From UBA7239 sp964509075 (GTDB lineage Bacteria; Pseudomonadota; Gammaproteobacteria; Pseudomonadales; UBA7239), in contig CAZDWC010000005.1 in the NCBI GenBank assembly GCA_964509075.1, forward strand, positions 1-64,000: 64,000 nt of DNA, written 5' to 3'. Each line of letters starts with the position of its first letter. The stretch's first letter is position 1. Position numbers and translations under genes: made by a program. The notes under the pieces are model-generated. The model was not told the origin of the DNA, did no database searches, and saw only the letters and a program-made list of their open reading frames with translations. Shown one piece after another: positions 26,363 to 36,637 of the stretch.

Positions 26363-29089
26363 ATGGCGACCATTTTTGTTGACGGCAGATCCTACGAAGT
26401 TGATGGCAGCGACAACCTGTTGCGCGCCTGTCTGTCGCTGGGTCTCGATGTGCCGTATTTCTGCTGGCATCCGGCGCTGGGTTCTGTCGGAGCCTGTCGT
26501 GCCTGCGCGGTGAAACAGTTTGCCAATGCTGATGACAAGCGCGGTCGTCTGGTCATGTCATGCATGACACCCTCCAGCGACAACACTTACATCTCGATTG
26601 ATGACGAAGAAGCCAAGGCTTTTCGCAAGTCCGTCGTTGAATGGTTGATGACCAACCACCCGCACGATTGTCCAGTGTGCGAAGAAGGCGGTCACTGCCA
26701 CTTGCAGGACATGACGGTAATGGCGGGCCACAACCAGCGCCGTTATCGTTTTACCAAGCGCACACACCAGAATCAGGATCTCGGGCCATTCATCAATCAT
26801 GAAATGAATCGCTGTATTGCCTGCTATCGCTGTGTGCGTTACTACAAGGATTACGCGGGCGGTGAAGATCTGGGCGTCTACGGTGCGCACGATAATCTGT
26901 ATTTCGGTCGTGAACAGGATGGTGTTTTTGAAAGCGAATTTTCCGGCAACCTGATTGAAGTGTGTCCGACCGGTGTATTCACGGACCGCACACACTCCGA
27001 ACGTTACAACCGCAAGTGGGACATGCAGTTTGCGCCTAGCGTCTGCCAACAGTGTTCCGTAGGCTGCAATATCAGCCCCGGCGAGCGCTATGGTGAATTG
27101 CGTCGTATCGAAAACCGTTACCACGGCGAAATCAATCACTATTTCCTTTGCGATCGCGGCCGTTTTGGCCACGGTTATGTCAATCGCAAGGATCGCCCGC
27201 GCCAGCCCTGGCAGTTGGTCGGTGAGACCAGGAAAACACTATCTGTTGATGATGCGCTGGATGCTGCTGCAGAAGCACTGCGTCAATGCAAGCGTGTGAT
27301 TGGCATAGGCTCGCCGCGCGCCAGTCTGGAAGCCAATTTTTCCTTGCGTCAGTGGGTGGGTGCAGAAAATTTTTTCAACGGTACCAGTGCTGCCAAACAG
27401 GCGTTGATGCAACAGGCATTGTCCATTTTGCAGAACAGTGCTGCGCGCACGCCATCGCTGCGTGAAATCGAGAGCTGTGATGCCGTGTTCGTGCTCGGTG
27501 AAGACGTTACACAAACAGCGCCGCGCATCGCCCTGGCGTTGCGTCAGGCCGTTAAAAACAAAGGGTTGGAAATGGCTGCCGCCAGCAAGATTGCCGATTG
27601 GCAGGCTGCTGGCATCAAGGATATTGCGCAGAACGAAAAGAGTCCGCTGTTTATTGCGAGTTTTGTAGCAACGCGTCTTGATGATGTTGCTGAAGTGGCA
27701 TTGCGTGCAGCGAGTGATGATATTGCGCGACTCGGTTTTGCCGTTGCCAACAAGATTGATAACACGGCGCCTGCTGTTAGCGGTTTGAGTGCAGAGCAGG
27801 ATGCATTGGCTGCGCGCATCGCCGAGGCGTTGCTGGCAGCCAAGAATCCTTTGGTGGTTTCGGGTACTGCCTGTGCATCTGCAGCCATCATGCAAGCCGC
27901 TGCCAACATTGTCACGGCGTTGAAAGCCAAGGCACGCGAAGCCGCCATCAGTCTGTGTGTGCCTGAAGTGAATGATATGGGGGTGGCGATGATCGGCGGC
28001 GATTCCGTCGAAAAAGCGCTGGCCCTGGTTGAAAGTGGCGAAGCCGATGGTCTGGTGGTCGTCGAGAATGATATTTACCGCCGTGCTGATGCCGTGCGTG
28101 TAGAAGCCGCACTCGCCAAAGTCAAAACGCTGGTGGTGATTGATCATCAGATCACACCTACCGTGAACAAGGCACACTTCGTATTGCCTGCGGGAAGCTT
28201 TGCCGAGGATGACGGCACGGTGGTCAATATGGAAGGGCGCGCACAGCGGTACTTCCAGGTTTACGATCCTGCCTACTACGATCCCGATTGCCAGATTCAC
28301 GAAAGCTGGCGTTGGCTGTACGCCCTGCACACTTCCGTGTCGCGACGCATGGCGTGCTGGACGCAATTTGATGATGTGACACAGGAGTGTGCACAGAACC
28401 TGCCGCAACTGGCACGTATTGTCGAAGCTGCGCCGAACGCCGCGTATCGCATGAAGGGTTTGAAAATTGCGCGCGCGCCACGTCGTTACTCCGGTCGCAC
28501 GGCGATGCGCGCCAATCTGTCGGTGCATGAGCCCCGTGTATCGCAAGACAAGGATTCAGCGTTGTCGTTTTCGATGGAAGGTTACAGCGGCACGCATGAG
28601 AATGCCTCATTTGTATCCTTTGCGTGGGCACCTGGCTGGAACTCGCCACAGGCCTGGACGAAGTTTCAGGATGAGGTTGGCGGTCATTTGCGTTCCGGTG
28701 ATTCCGGCGTGCGTTTGATAGAACCGAACGCGGACACAACGGCGAATTACTTTGATGCAATTCCTGTCGCATTTGTTGCACAACAGCATCAGTGGCGCGT
28801 CGCACCGCTGTACCACATTTTTGGCAGTGATGAATTGTCAGTAATGGCGCCTGCAGTCAAAACCATGGTGACGGGTGCCTATGTCGCGTTGTCTCATCAG
28901 GATGTTGAGAATTTACGCGTTGCTGAAAATGGCCTGGTTAAAGTGACACTGGGTGAGCGCAGTTATTCATTGCGTCTGAAAATCAGTGCCACATTACCTG
29001 CGGGTATGGTTGGATTACCTGCCGGATTGCCTGGTATGCCGCCTGTGCTGGGTCACGCCTATGCACAATTGCAAGTGGAGGGCGTATGA
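26363..29089 (+). CDS. nuoG: NADH:quinone oxidoreductase subunit G
   Basis: The largest subunit (908 residues), carrying several Fe-S clusters. The N-terminal [2Fe-2S] ligands are in CWHPALGSVGACRAC and SCMT. The N5-type ligands follow in HDCPVCEEGGHCHLQDM, and the N4-type in RCIACYRCVRYYKD. The extra N7 site found in E. coli-type NuoG is also present (CQQCSVGCNISPGE with a later CDRGRFG). The C-terminal two thirds are the molybdopterin-oxidoreductase-like fold without cofactor. ATG 26363 (MATIFVDG) is preferred over TTG 26354, which overlaps the nuoF stop. Confidence 0.96.
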   Translation: MATIFVDGRSYEVDGSDNLLRACLSLGLDVPYFCWHPALGSVGACRACAVKQFANADDKRGRLVMSCMTPSSDNTYISIDDEEAKAFRKSVVEWLMTNHPHDCPVCEEGGHCHLQDMTVMAGHNQRRYRFTKRTHQNQDLGPFINHEMNRCIACYRCVRYYKDYAGGEDLGVYGAHDNLYFGREQDGVFESEFSGNLIEVCPTGVFTDRTHSERYNRKWDMQFAPSVCQQCSVGCNISPGERYGELRRIENRYHGEINHYFLCDRGRFGHGYVNRKDRPRQPWQLVGETRKTLSVDDALDAAAEALRQCKRVIGIGSPRASLEANFSLRQWVGAENFFNGTSAAKQALMQQALSILQNSAARTPSLREIESCDAVFVLGEDVTQTAPRIALALRQAVKNKGLEMAAASKIADWQAAGIKDIAQNEKSPLFIASFVATRLDDVAEVALRAASDDIARLGFAVANKIDNTAPAVSGLSAEQDALAARIAEALLAAKNPLVVSGTACASAAIMQAAANIVTALKAKAREAAISLCVPEVNDMGVAMIGGDSVEKALALVESGEADGLVVVENDIYRRADAVRVEAALAKVKTLVVIDHQITPTVNKAHFVLPAGSFAEDDGTVVNMEGRAQRYFQVYDPAYYDPDCQIHESWRWLYALHTSVSRRMACWTQFDDVTQECAQNLPQLARIVEAAPNAAYRMKGLKIARAPRRYSGRTAMRANLSVHEPRVSQDKDSALSFSMEGYSGTHENASFVSFAWAPGWNSPQAWTKFQDEVGGHLRSGDSGVRLIEPNADTTANYFDAIPVAFVAQQHQWRVAPLYHIFGSDELSVMAPAVKTMVTGAYVALSHQDVENLRVAENGLVKVTLGERSYSLRLKISATLPAGMVGLPAGLPGMPPVLGHAYAQLQVEGV

Positions 29090-30132
29090 ACGACATCCTC
29101 GCATTCGGACTCACTGGTGCAGAGTTGCTGGATATTGTGATCGCTGTCGTGAAAGCGGCCGTGATTGTGGTGGTGACATTGGTTTTTGGCGGCTTTCTCA
29201 GCTGGATCGAACGTCGTGTACTGGCCCTGTGGCAAGATCGCCACGGCCCCAGTCGCGTCGGCCCATTTGGTGCATTCCAGCTTGGTGCCGATATTGTCAA
29301 ACTGTTGTTCAAGGAGGACTGGACGCCGCCGTTTGCCGACAAGCTGACATTCTGGTTGGCGCCGTTCATTGCCATGAGCGCGTTGCTGGTGTCTTCTGCC
29401 ATCGTGCCTATCACACCGACCTGGGGTGTGGCAGATCTCAATATCGGTATTCTTTTCTTTTTGGCAATGGCAGGTTTGTCGGTGTACGCCGTGTTGTTTG
29501 CTGGTTGGTCATCCAACAACAAATACTCGCTGCTCGGAGGTTTGCGTTCTGCGGCGCAGACCGTCAGTTACGAGGTTTTCATGGGTATTTCGGTGATGGG
29601 CATCGTCATCATCACCGGTTCCTTCAACATGCGCGACATTGTCGAAGCACAAAAAGATGGTTGGTTTGTGCTGCCGCAATTTCTCGGTTTCATCACTTTC
29701 CTGCTCGCCGGTGTTGCCGTGGCGCACAGAAGTCCGTTTGATTTGCCGGAAGCGGAATCGGAACTCGCAGCCGGCTATCACACCGAGTATTCCGGCATGA
29801 AGTGGGTCATGTTTTTTGTCAGCGAGTATGTGGGTGTGGTGCTGGTTTCGGCATTGATCGTCACGCTGTTCTTTGGCGGTTGGCATGAGCCAGCGTTGTT
29901 GGGCTACAGCTTGTGGCCCGATTTCCTGTCGTTCATTCCTGCGTTTTTCTGGTTTGCCGGCAAGACGCTGTTCTTCATCATGCTTTTCATTCTGGCGCGC
30001 GGTGCCTTGCCACGTCCGCGTTACGATCAGGTCATGGCCGCAGGCTGGAAATTCTGTTTGCCGTTGACGCTGTTGAACCTGGTTGCAACGGCGGCGGTAG
30101 TGCTGCTGCAACAACCGGCTGCGGGAGGCTGA
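29086..30132 (+). CDS. nuoH: NADH:quinone oxidoreductase subunit H
   Basis: A 348-residue membrane subunit with about eight helices that forms the quinone channel together with NuoB and NuoD. Family motifs are FLSWIERRVLALWQDRHGP, GPFGAFQLGADIVKLLFKED and PFDLPEAESELAAGYHTEYS. It starts inside the nuoG stop (ATGA) and ends four bases before nuoI. Confidence 0.97.
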   Translation: MNDILAFGLTGAELLDIVIAVVKAAVIVVVTLVFGGFLSWIERRVLALWQDRHGPSRVGPFGAFQLGADIVKLLFKEDWTPPFADKLTFWLAPFIAMSALLVSSAIVPITPTWGVADLNIGILFFLAMAGLSVYAVLFAGWSSNNKYSLLGGLRSAAQTVSYEVFMGISVMGIVIITGSFNMRDIVEAQKDGWFVLPQFLGFITFLLAGVAVAHRSPFDLPEAESELAAGYHTEYSGMKWVMFFVSEYVGVVLVSALIVTLFFGGWHEPALLGYSLWPDFLSFIPAFFWFAGKTLFFIMLFILARGALPRPRYDQVMAAGWKFCLPLTLLNLVATAAVVLLQQPAAGG

Positions 30133-30136
30133 TTCG

Positions 30137-30682
30137 ATGGTCACTGCAACACAGATACTCAAAGGCGTTGGCAGTCAGCTGCGCAGTATGTGGATGGTAT
30201 TCACGCATGGCTGGCGCAAGCGCGACACCATCATGTATCCGGAAGAAAAGGTTTATCTGCCGCCGCGTTATCGCGGGCGTATTGTGCTGACGCGCGACCC
30301 TGATGGCGAAGAGCGTTGTGTAGCTTGTAACTTGTGTGCGGTGGCTTGCCCGGTCGGTTGTATCTCCCTGCAGAAAGCAGAGAAAGAAGATGGCCGTTGG
30401 TATGCGGATTTTTTCCGCATCAATTTCTCGCGCTGTATTTTCTGCGGCATGTGCGAAGAGGCTTGCCCGACCACAGCTATCCAGTTGACACCGGATTTTG
30501 AAATGGCCGAGTACAACCGCCAGAACCTGGTGTATGAAAAAGAGCACTTGCTGATTTCCGGTGTCGGCAAGTATCCGGATTACAACTTCTATCGCGTGTC
30601 CGGCATGTCAATTGCGGGCAAGCCCAAAGGCGGCGCGCAAAATGAGGTCGCGCCTGTCGATGTGCGCGGCTTGATGCCGTAA
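30137..30682 (+). CDS. nuoI: NADH:quinone oxidoreductase subunit I (clusters N6a/N6b)
   Basis: A 181-residue peripheral-arm subunit with two [4Fe-4S] ferredoxin motifs, CVACNLCAVACPVGC and CIFCGMCEEACPTTA, which hold N6a and N6b on the path to N2. The N-terminal amphipathic helix (LRSMWMVFTHGWRKRDTIMY) fits membrane contact. Confidence 0.97.
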   Translation: MVTATQILKGVGSQLRSMWMVFTHGWRKRDTIMYPEEKVYLPPRYRGRIVLTRDPDGEERCVACNLCAVACPVGCISLQKAEKEDGRWYADFFRINFSRCIFCGMCEEACPTTAIQLTPDFEMAEYNRQNLVYEKEHLLISGVGKYPDYNFYRVSGMSIAGKPKGGAQNEVAPVDVRGLMP

Positions 30683-30694
30683 AGGAGCGAACAG

Positions 30695-31192
30695 ATGGCG
30701 TTGGCATTCTATGTTTCTGCTGCGGTGGCGTTATTGGCCACATTGCGTGTAATCGGTACGTCCAATCCGATACACGGTCTCTTGTATCTGGTGATTTCGC
30801 TGTTGGCGGTAGCCATGATTTTCTTTGCGGTTGGCGCTCCGTTTGCTGGCGCACTGGAAATCATTGTCTATGCCGGCGCCATCATGGTGTTGTTTGTTTT
30901 TGCGGTGATGATGCTCAATCTGGGCGACAAGGGAATCCAGCAAGAGAAATCGTGGACGCGCCTGTCGGTGTGGATAGGGCCGTCGATTTTGACGGCGGTG
31001 TTGTTGTCCCAGTTGCTGTATTCCATGTTGTCGGGCGAACTGCCGGCAGCGGGACTTGCCGGCATTGATGCCAAACAGGTGGGCATTGCCCTGTATGGTC
31101 CTTACTTGTTGTGTGTTGAGCTGGCTTCAGTGTTGTTGCTGGCGGCACTGGTGGCGGCCTATCACCTTGGCCGTGCCGATGAAAAAGAGTAA
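30695..31192 (+). CDS. nuoJ: NADH:quinone oxidoreductase subunit J
   Basis: A 165-residue membrane-arm subunit with about five helices. It contains the conserved pi-bulge helix region IIVYAGAIMVLFVFAVMMLN that couples quinone reduction to proton transfer, and NPIHGLLYLVISLLAVAM. It sits 12 bases after nuoI and six before nuoK. Confidence 0.96.
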   Translation: MALAFYVSAAVALLATLRVIGTSNPIHGLLYLVISLLAVAMIFFAVGAPFAGALEIIVYAGAIMVLFVFAVMMLNLGDKGIQQEKSWTRLSVWIGPSILTAVLLSQLLYSMLSGELPAAGLAGIDAKQVGIALYGPYLLCVELASVLLLAALVAAYHLGRADEKE

Positions 31193-31198
31193 TAGACG

Positions 31199-31507
31199 AT
31201 GAATGGCATCCCTCTTGAACACGGTTTGTTTCTCGCGGCGGCACTGTTCGTGCTCGGCCTCACCGGTGTGCTGGTGCGTCGCAATATCTTGTTTGTGCTG
31301 ATGAGCATTGAAATCATGATGAATGCCGCCGGTCTGGCGTTTGTGTTGGCAGGCAGTCGCTGGGCACAGGCGGATGGCCAGATCATGTTCATCCTGATCC
31401 TGACGCTGGCTGCTGCAGAGGCATCGATTGGTCTTGCCATCGTGCTGCGTCTGCATCGTCGTTTTCATTCGCTGGATATTGAAGCAGCAAGCGAGATGCG
31501 CGGATGA
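31199..31507 (+). CDS. nuoK: NADH:quinone oxidoreductase subunit K
   Basis: A 102-residue, three-helix membrane-arm subunit. The two conserved membrane Glu residues are in VLMSIEIMMNAAGLAF and LTLAAAEASIGLAIVL. Its stop overlaps the nuoL start (ATGA). Confidence 0.97.
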   Translation: MNGIPLEHGLFLAAALFVLGLTGVLVRRNILFVLMSIEIMMNAAGLAFVLAGSRWAQADGQIMFILILTLAAAEASIGLAIVLRLHRRFHSLDIEAASEMRG

Positions 31508-33363
31508 GTGATACGACTATGAATTACCTATACCTGACCTTGCTGTTTCCGCTCGCCGGTTTTTTTCTGTTGGCGTTTTCGCGCGGGCGTTTTTCAGAAA
31601 ATGTTGCAGCCTTGATCGGTGTCGGCAGCATGGGCTTGTCAGCCCTGGTGACGTTGTTGGTTGCTCGTGACTTTCTTGTGCAGGTTCCGGAGGGCGGCTC
31701 CTTTACGCAAGTATTGTGGACGTGGATGCAGGTCGATAATTTCGCTCCGCGTTTCGCGCTGCGTCTTGATGGCTTGTCGCTCACCATGTTGTGTGTGGTC
31801 ACAGGCGTGGGCTTCCTTATTCACCTGTTTGCATCCTGGTACATGCGCGGCGAAGAAGGTTATTCACGTTTTTTTGCCTACATGAACCTGTTTGTCGCCA
31901 GCATGTTGTATCTGGTACTCGGTGACAACCTGCTGTTCCTCTATTGTGGTTGGGAAGGTGTAGGTCTGTGCAGCTACCTGCTGATTGGTTTCTACTACCA
32001 GACGACAGCCAACGGCCATGCGGCGATGAAGGCGTTCATCATCACGCGCGTGGGCGACGTATTTATGGCTATCGGCCTGTTCATTCTGTTTCGTGAATTG
32101 GGAACGCTGGAAATTCAGGAAATCCTGTTGCGTGCGCCTTCGCATTCCAATCATGAGGCCTTGTCGCTGGCTGCGCTGTTGCTGGTCGGTGGTGCAGTTG
32201 GCAAATCCGCACAGTTACCATTGCAAACCTGGCTTGCGGATGCCATGGCAGGTCCGACACCGGTTTCTGCCTTGATACACGCAGCCACCATGGTGACGGC
32301 AGGCGTCTACCTGATTGCACGCACGCACACCCTGTTCGAGATTTCTCCGGATGTGCTGTATCTGGTTGGCGTGATTGGTGCGGTGACCTTGCTGATGGCA
32401 GGTTTCAGTGCGCTGGTGCAAACCGATATCAAACGCATACTCGCGTATTCAACCATGAGCCAGATCGGTTACATGTTTCTGGCGCTGGGCGCTGGCGCAT
32501 GGAGTGCGGCGATTTTTCACTTGATGACGCATGCCTTTTTCAAGGCCTTGCTGTTTCTTTCTGCCGGTGCGGTGATTGTCGCCTGCCATCACGAGCAGGA
32601 TATTTTCAAAATGGGCGGTTTGCGCAAGAAGTTGCCCTTGGTATACGCATGTTTTCTGGTTGGCGGCTCGGCGCTGGCGGCGCTGCCTTTTGTCACTGCC
32701 GGTTTTTACAGTAAGGATGAAATCCTGTGGCTGGCTTATGCGGCCAACAAGCCGGAGTTTTTCTATGCAGGTCTGTTCGGCGCATTGCTTACCTCCATTT
32801 ATACATTCCGCCTGATCTTCATCGTGTTTCACGGTGAGGTGAAAACGGAAGCTCATGCCGGCCATGGTGTGTCTTACTGGCTGCCATTGTCGGTGCTGCT
32901 GGTGTTGTCAACGGCAGTGGGTGCCATGATTCATCCGCCATTGGCGGGTGTACTACCCGAGAGTGCCGCAGCGCATGTGGAAGAGGGCAAGCACACACTG
33001 GAGATGTTGTCCGCCGCAGTGGCGATAGTGGGTATAGCCGTGGCGGCGATTCTTTTCCTGCCGGCTAAAAAGCCGTTTCAGGCATTTTTCAATACACGCT
33101 TTGCGCACGGTTTCCGCTGTTTGTGGAAGTACGCATGGGGATTTGATGCGTTGTACAACGCCGTTTTTGTGAAGCCATATCTGTTGTTGGTTCGGCTGAA
33201 TCGTCGTGATCTGATTGATGTGGTGATTGAAGCCATCCCGGCAGTGATGCGTGGTGGTCACAACGTGTTGAGCGCAACGGAAAACGGGCGTGTGCGCTGG
33301 TATGCGGCGGCAGTGGCTGCCGGCGCGTGTGCGGTGTTGCTAACTGTGCTGTGGGCACACTGA
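31504..33363 (+). CDS. nuoL: NADH:quinone oxidoreductase subunit L (antiporter-like)
   Basis: A 619-residue distal proton-pumping subunit related to Mrp antiporters, with the C-terminal lateral helix. Motifs are YCGWEGVGLCSYLLIGFYY, KSAQLPLQTWLADAMAGPTP and FHLMTHAFFKALLFLSAGAV, with Lys and Glu residues of the proton path. ATG 31504 overlaps nuoK; ATG 31519 (MNYLYLTLLF) is a possible alternative. A 55-base gap separates it from nuoM. Confidence 0.97.
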   Translation: MSDTTMNYLYLTLLFPLAGFFLLAFSRGRFSENVAALIGVGSMGLSALVTLLVARDFLVQVPEGGSFTQVLWTWMQVDNFAPRFALRLDGLSLTMLCVVTGVGFLIHLFASWYMRGEEGYSRFFAYMNLFVASMLYLVLGDNLLFLYCGWEGVGLCSYLLIGFYYQTTANGHAAMKAFIITRVGDVFMAIGLFILFRELGTLEIQEILLRAPSHSNHEALSLAALLLVGGAVGKSAQLPLQTWLADAMAGPTPVSALIHAATMVTAGVYLIARTHTLFEISPDVLYLVGVIGAVTLLMAGFSALVQTDIKRILAYSTMSQIGYMFLALGAGAWSAAIFHLMTHAFFKALLFLSAGAVIVACHHEQDIFKMGGLRKKLPLVYACFLVGGSALAALPFVTAGFYSKDEILWLAYAANKPEFFYAGLFGALLTSIYTFRLIFIVFHGEVKTEAHAGHGVSYWLPLSVLLVLSTAVGAMIHPPLAGVLPESAAAHVEEGKHTLEMLSAAVAIVGIAVAAILFLPAKKPFQAFFNTRFAHGFRCLWKYAWGFDALYNAVFVKPYLLLVRLNRRDLIDVVIEAIPAVMRGGHNVLSATENGRVRWYAAAVAAGACAVLLTVLWAH

Positions 33364-33418
33364 TGCTTTGGGCGTATTGATACTTTGAGAAGCTTTTTCG
33401 ACAGGAAAATATGACGAC

Positions 33419-34933
33419 ATGATTCTAGCCTGGTTGATTTTCATTCCTCTGATCGGCGGCCTGTTGTGCTGGCAGAGTGAGTATCTGGGGCGCGCCGCGC
33501 CGCGCTGGGTAGCCTTGATCAGTATGTTGCTGACCACGGGGCTTGCTGTGCAGTGTCTGCTGCAGGGTGATTACAGTCTCGCGCATGCAGCGGCTGGCGG
33601 GCAGCACTGGCAGATCGAATACCGTTTGCCGTGGATTCCATCTCTGGGCATCAGTTTTCATCTGGGGCTGGACGGTCTTTCACTGTTGATGATCCTGCTG
33701 ACTGGTGGCCTGGGTCTGGCCGCTGTGTTGTGTTCATGGCGTGAAATCCAGAAGCATGTGGGTTTTTTCTATCTGAATCTGTTGTGGAATCTCGGTGGTG
33801 TGATCGGCGTGTTTCTGGCGCTGGACATGTTCCTGTTTTTCTTCTTCTGGGAAGTAATGCTGGTGCCGATGTATTTTCTTATCGCACTGTGGGGTCACAA
33901 TGCGCCGGATGGCAAAGGCCGCATCCACGCTGCCAACAAGTTTTTCATTTTCACCCAGGCCAGCGGCCTGTTGTTGCTGATGGCGATCATTGCATTGGCG
34001 CTGATCAGTTATCACCAGAAGGGTGCGCTGTCGTTTGACTATGATGTGTTGCGTCACACCAAACTGTCTGCGACAGTTGAGTACATTCTGATGCTAGGCT
34101 TTTTCATTTCATTCGCTGTGAAAATGCCTGTGTTGCCGGTGCATTCCTGGTTGCCGGATGCCCATGCGCAGGCGCCGACGGCAGGTAGTGTTGACCTTGC
34201 CGGCATTCTGCTGAAAACGGCTGCTTACGGTATGTTACGTTTTGTGCTGCCGATTTTTCCCAATGCATCACACGAATTTGCGCCGATTGCCATGTGGCTG
34301 GGTGTGGCCGGTATTTTCTATGGTGCAGTGCTCGCCTGTGCGCAAACCGACATCAAACGCCTTGTGGCTTACACCAGTATTTCGCACATGGGCTTTGTAT
34401 TGGTGGGTATTTATTCCGGCAACCTGATCAGCTTGCAGGGTGTGGTGGTGCAGATGCTGGCGCACGGTATTTCCGCCGGCGGCCTGTTCATTCTTTGCGG
34501 TGAAGTTTACGAGCGCCTGCACACACGCGATCTGCGTGAAATGGGTGGCTTGTGGTCGCGCATGGCCTGGTTGCCTGCGTTTTCCCTGTTCTTTGCCGCT
34601 GCGTCACTTGGGCTGCCGGGAACAGGCAATTTTATCGGCGAGTTCCTGATTCTGCTGGGTAGCTTCAAAGTGGTGCCGGTACTTGCCACGGTGGCAACCT
34701 CGGCCTTGATTCTGGCTGCTGTCTACAGTCTGTTGCTTATGCAGCGCGCATTTTTTGGCCCGGCCAAATCCGATGTGCAACTGGAAGCTTTGTCCGCCCG
34801 CGAATTGTTCATGATGCTGGTGCTCTCGGCATCGCTGATTGCGTTGGGTGTTTATCCACAGCCGGTTCTGAATCTGTCGGAAGCGGTGATGTCCTATACG
34901 CAGCATTTGTATGCTGCCGTGCCGGCACAGTGA
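33419..34933 (+). CDS. nuoM: NADH:quinone oxidoreductase subunit M (antiporter-like)
   Basis: A 504-residue antiporter-like proton-pumping subunit with about 14 helices. Conserved motifs are FFWEVMLVPMYFLIALWG, KMPVLPVHSWLPDAHAQAPT and RLVAYTSISHMGFVLVGIY. It is followed by nuoN, whose upstream in-frame codons overlap its 3' end. Confidence 0.97.
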   Translation: MILAWLIFIPLIGGLLCWQSEYLGRAAPRWVALISMLLTTGLAVQCLLQGDYSLAHAAAGGQHWQIEYRLPWIPSLGISFHLGLDGLSLLMILLTGGLGLAAVLCSWREIQKHVGFFYLNLLWNLGGVIGVFLALDMFLFFFFWEVMLVPMYFLIALWGHNAPDGKGRIHAANKFFIFTQASGLLLLMAIIALALISYHQKGALSFDYDVLRHTKLSATVEYILMLGFFISFAVKMPVLPVHSWLPDAHAQAPTAGSVDLAGILLKTAAYGMLRFVLPIFPNASHEFAPIAMWLGVAGIFYGAVLACAQTDIKRLVAYTSISHMGFVLVGIYSGNLISLQGVVVQMLAHGISAGGLFILCGEVYERLHTRDLREMGGLWSRMAWLPAFSLFFAAASLGLPGTGNFIGEFLILLGSFKVVPVLATVATSALILAAVYSLLLMQRAFFGPAKSDVQLEALSARELFMMLVLSASLIALGVYPQPVLNLSEAVMSYTQHLYAAVPAQ

Positions 34934-34943
34934 GGTCATGACG

Positions 34944-36401
34944 ATGTCGACACCGTTTACCTTGCAAAATTTTCTGGCGCTGTTGCCGATTGTCATTACT
35001 TGCGCCACGGCAACGTTGGTGATGCTGGCCATTGCAGCAAAACGCAGCCACTTCTGGAATGCCACGGTCGCGGTTGCGGGTTTGAACGCGGCGCTGGTTT
35101 CCGTGTGGTGGGTGTGGACGAAAATCCCGCCGCAGACAGTGACCAGTTTGTTTGTAGTCGATGGTTACGCCTGCTTCTATATGGGCTTGATTCTGGTGGC
35201 TACGCTGGCCTGTGCCACATTGGCGCATGCGTACATGGAAAAACACAGTGGCAATCGTGAAGAGCTGTATCTGTTGCTGATTCTGTCTGCTGCTGGTGCA
35301 CTGGTACTGGTGTGCAGTCGTCATCTCGCCAGCTTTTTTATCGGCATGGAAATGTTGTCGATCCCCTTGTTCGGTCTGGCGGCCTACAGTTTCCAGCGTT
35401 CACGCTCGCTGGAAGCCGGCATCAAGTATCTGGTGCTTTCGGCGATGTCTACCGCTTTTCTGCTGTTTGGCATGGCTTTGCTCTATGCACAAACCGGCGC
35501 CTTGGGATTTGCCGAGATTCAGACAGCTGTCGTGGCTGCAGTGGATGTTCCGCCCATGGTCTATGCCGGTTGCGCAATGATTTTTGTGGCCATTGCTTTC
35601 AAGTTGTCTTTTGTGCCATTTCATTTGTGGACACCTGATGTCTACGAAGGCGCGCCGGCGCCGGTGTCTGCGTTTCTCGCCACCGTCAGCAAGACGGCAG
35701 TATTTGCGGCTTTCCTGCGTTGGCTGCACGATATGCCGGTGCTGGTATCCGGCCCCATGCACGATGTGCTGGTGGTCTTGGCAGGTTTGTCGATTGTTGC
35801 AGGCAACCTGCTGGCGTTGACGCAAAGCAACCTCAAGCGTCTGCTTGGCTATTCGTCGATCGCGCATTTCGGCTACCTGATGATTGCAGTAATTGCCGGC
35901 ACGCGCATGCGTGAGCCGTCGGTGGCTATCTACCTGCTGACTTACGTCATCACTACTTTGGCCGCGTTTGGTGTCGTGGTGCAGGCTTCCAGTCCCTATC
36001 AGGGGGCGGATGCCGATGCCCTGCACAATTACCGAGGCCTGTTCTGGAAGCGTCCTTATCTGACGGCGGTGATGACGGTGGCGATGTTGTCACTGGCCGG
36101 CATTCCCATGACGGCAGGTTTTGTTGGCAAGTTCCATATGGTGCTGATCGGTGTAGCTTCCAGTCAATGGTGGTTGCTGGGGGCTTTGGTGCTGGGCAGT
36201 GCACTCGGTTTGTATTACTACCTGCGCGTTATGGTGACGCTGTATCTGGCTGAGCCAGGCTTGCGGCGTTTCGATGCACCACTGAACTGGGGGCGTACGA
36301 CCGGAGGCGCCATGTTGGTGCTGGTCGCTGTGTTGATGTTGCTGGTGGGCGTCTATCCGCAGCCCCTGATGCAGATGGTGATATCGGCGGGTATTTTGTG
36401 A
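34944..36401 (+). CDS. nuoN: NADH:quinone oxidoreductase subunit N (antiporter-like)
   Basis: The third antiporter-like subunit, 485 residues and about 14 helices. Motifs are FFIGMEMLSIPLFGLAAYSF, KLSFVPFHLWTPDVYEGAPA and RLLGYSSIAHFGYLMIAVI. I chose ATG 34944 because TGAGG at 34931-34935 then has normal spacing; ATG 34938 and ATG 34911 (overlapping nuoM) are alternatives. It ends the nuo operon. A GGCGGC/GCCGCC hairpin (36450-36466) lies 48 bases downstream without a T-run, and the gap to 36637 shows nothing else I can name. Confidence 0.96.
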   Translation: MSTPFTLQNFLALLPIVITCATATLVMLAIAAKRSHFWNATVAVAGLNAALVSVWWVWTKIPPQTVTSLFVVDGYACFYMGLILVATLACATLAHAYMEKHSGNREELYLLLILSAAGALVLVCSRHLASFFIGMEMLSIPLFGLAAYSFQRSRSLEAGIKYLVLSAMSTAFLLFGMALLYAQTGALGFAEIQTAVVAAVDVPPMVYAGCAMIFVAIAFKLSFVPFHLWTPDVYEGAPAPVSAFLATVSKTAVFAAFLRWLHDMPVLVSGPMHDVLVVLAGLSIVAGNLLALTQSNLKRLLGYSSIAHFGYLMIAVIAGTRMREPSVAIYLLTYVITTLAAFGVVVQASSPYQGADADALHNYRGLFWKRPYLTAVMTVAMLSLAGIPMTAGFVGKFHMVLIGVASSQWWLLGALVLGSALGLYYYLRVMVTLYLAEPGLRRFDAPLNWGRTTGGAMLVLVAVLMLLVGVYPQPLMQMVISAGIL

Positions 36402-36637
36402 GCCGTGTTTATTCGAGTCGCCTGCCATAGGGACTCCCCATAACTCCAAGGCGGCTGAAGGCCGCCCATGTGGGCTGTGATCTCCGCAGCTCCTCGGCAA
36501 TTACTTGATTTGGGTTCTTACAAAATTTTCACACTTGTATCACAATGCCCACCTTTAGAAGGTGCAGGGCTGTCTGATTGTTGCCTCGTTTGTTCCTGTG
36601 CCGTGTCCGAGTTCGTTTATCCAATGAGGAAGTGCTG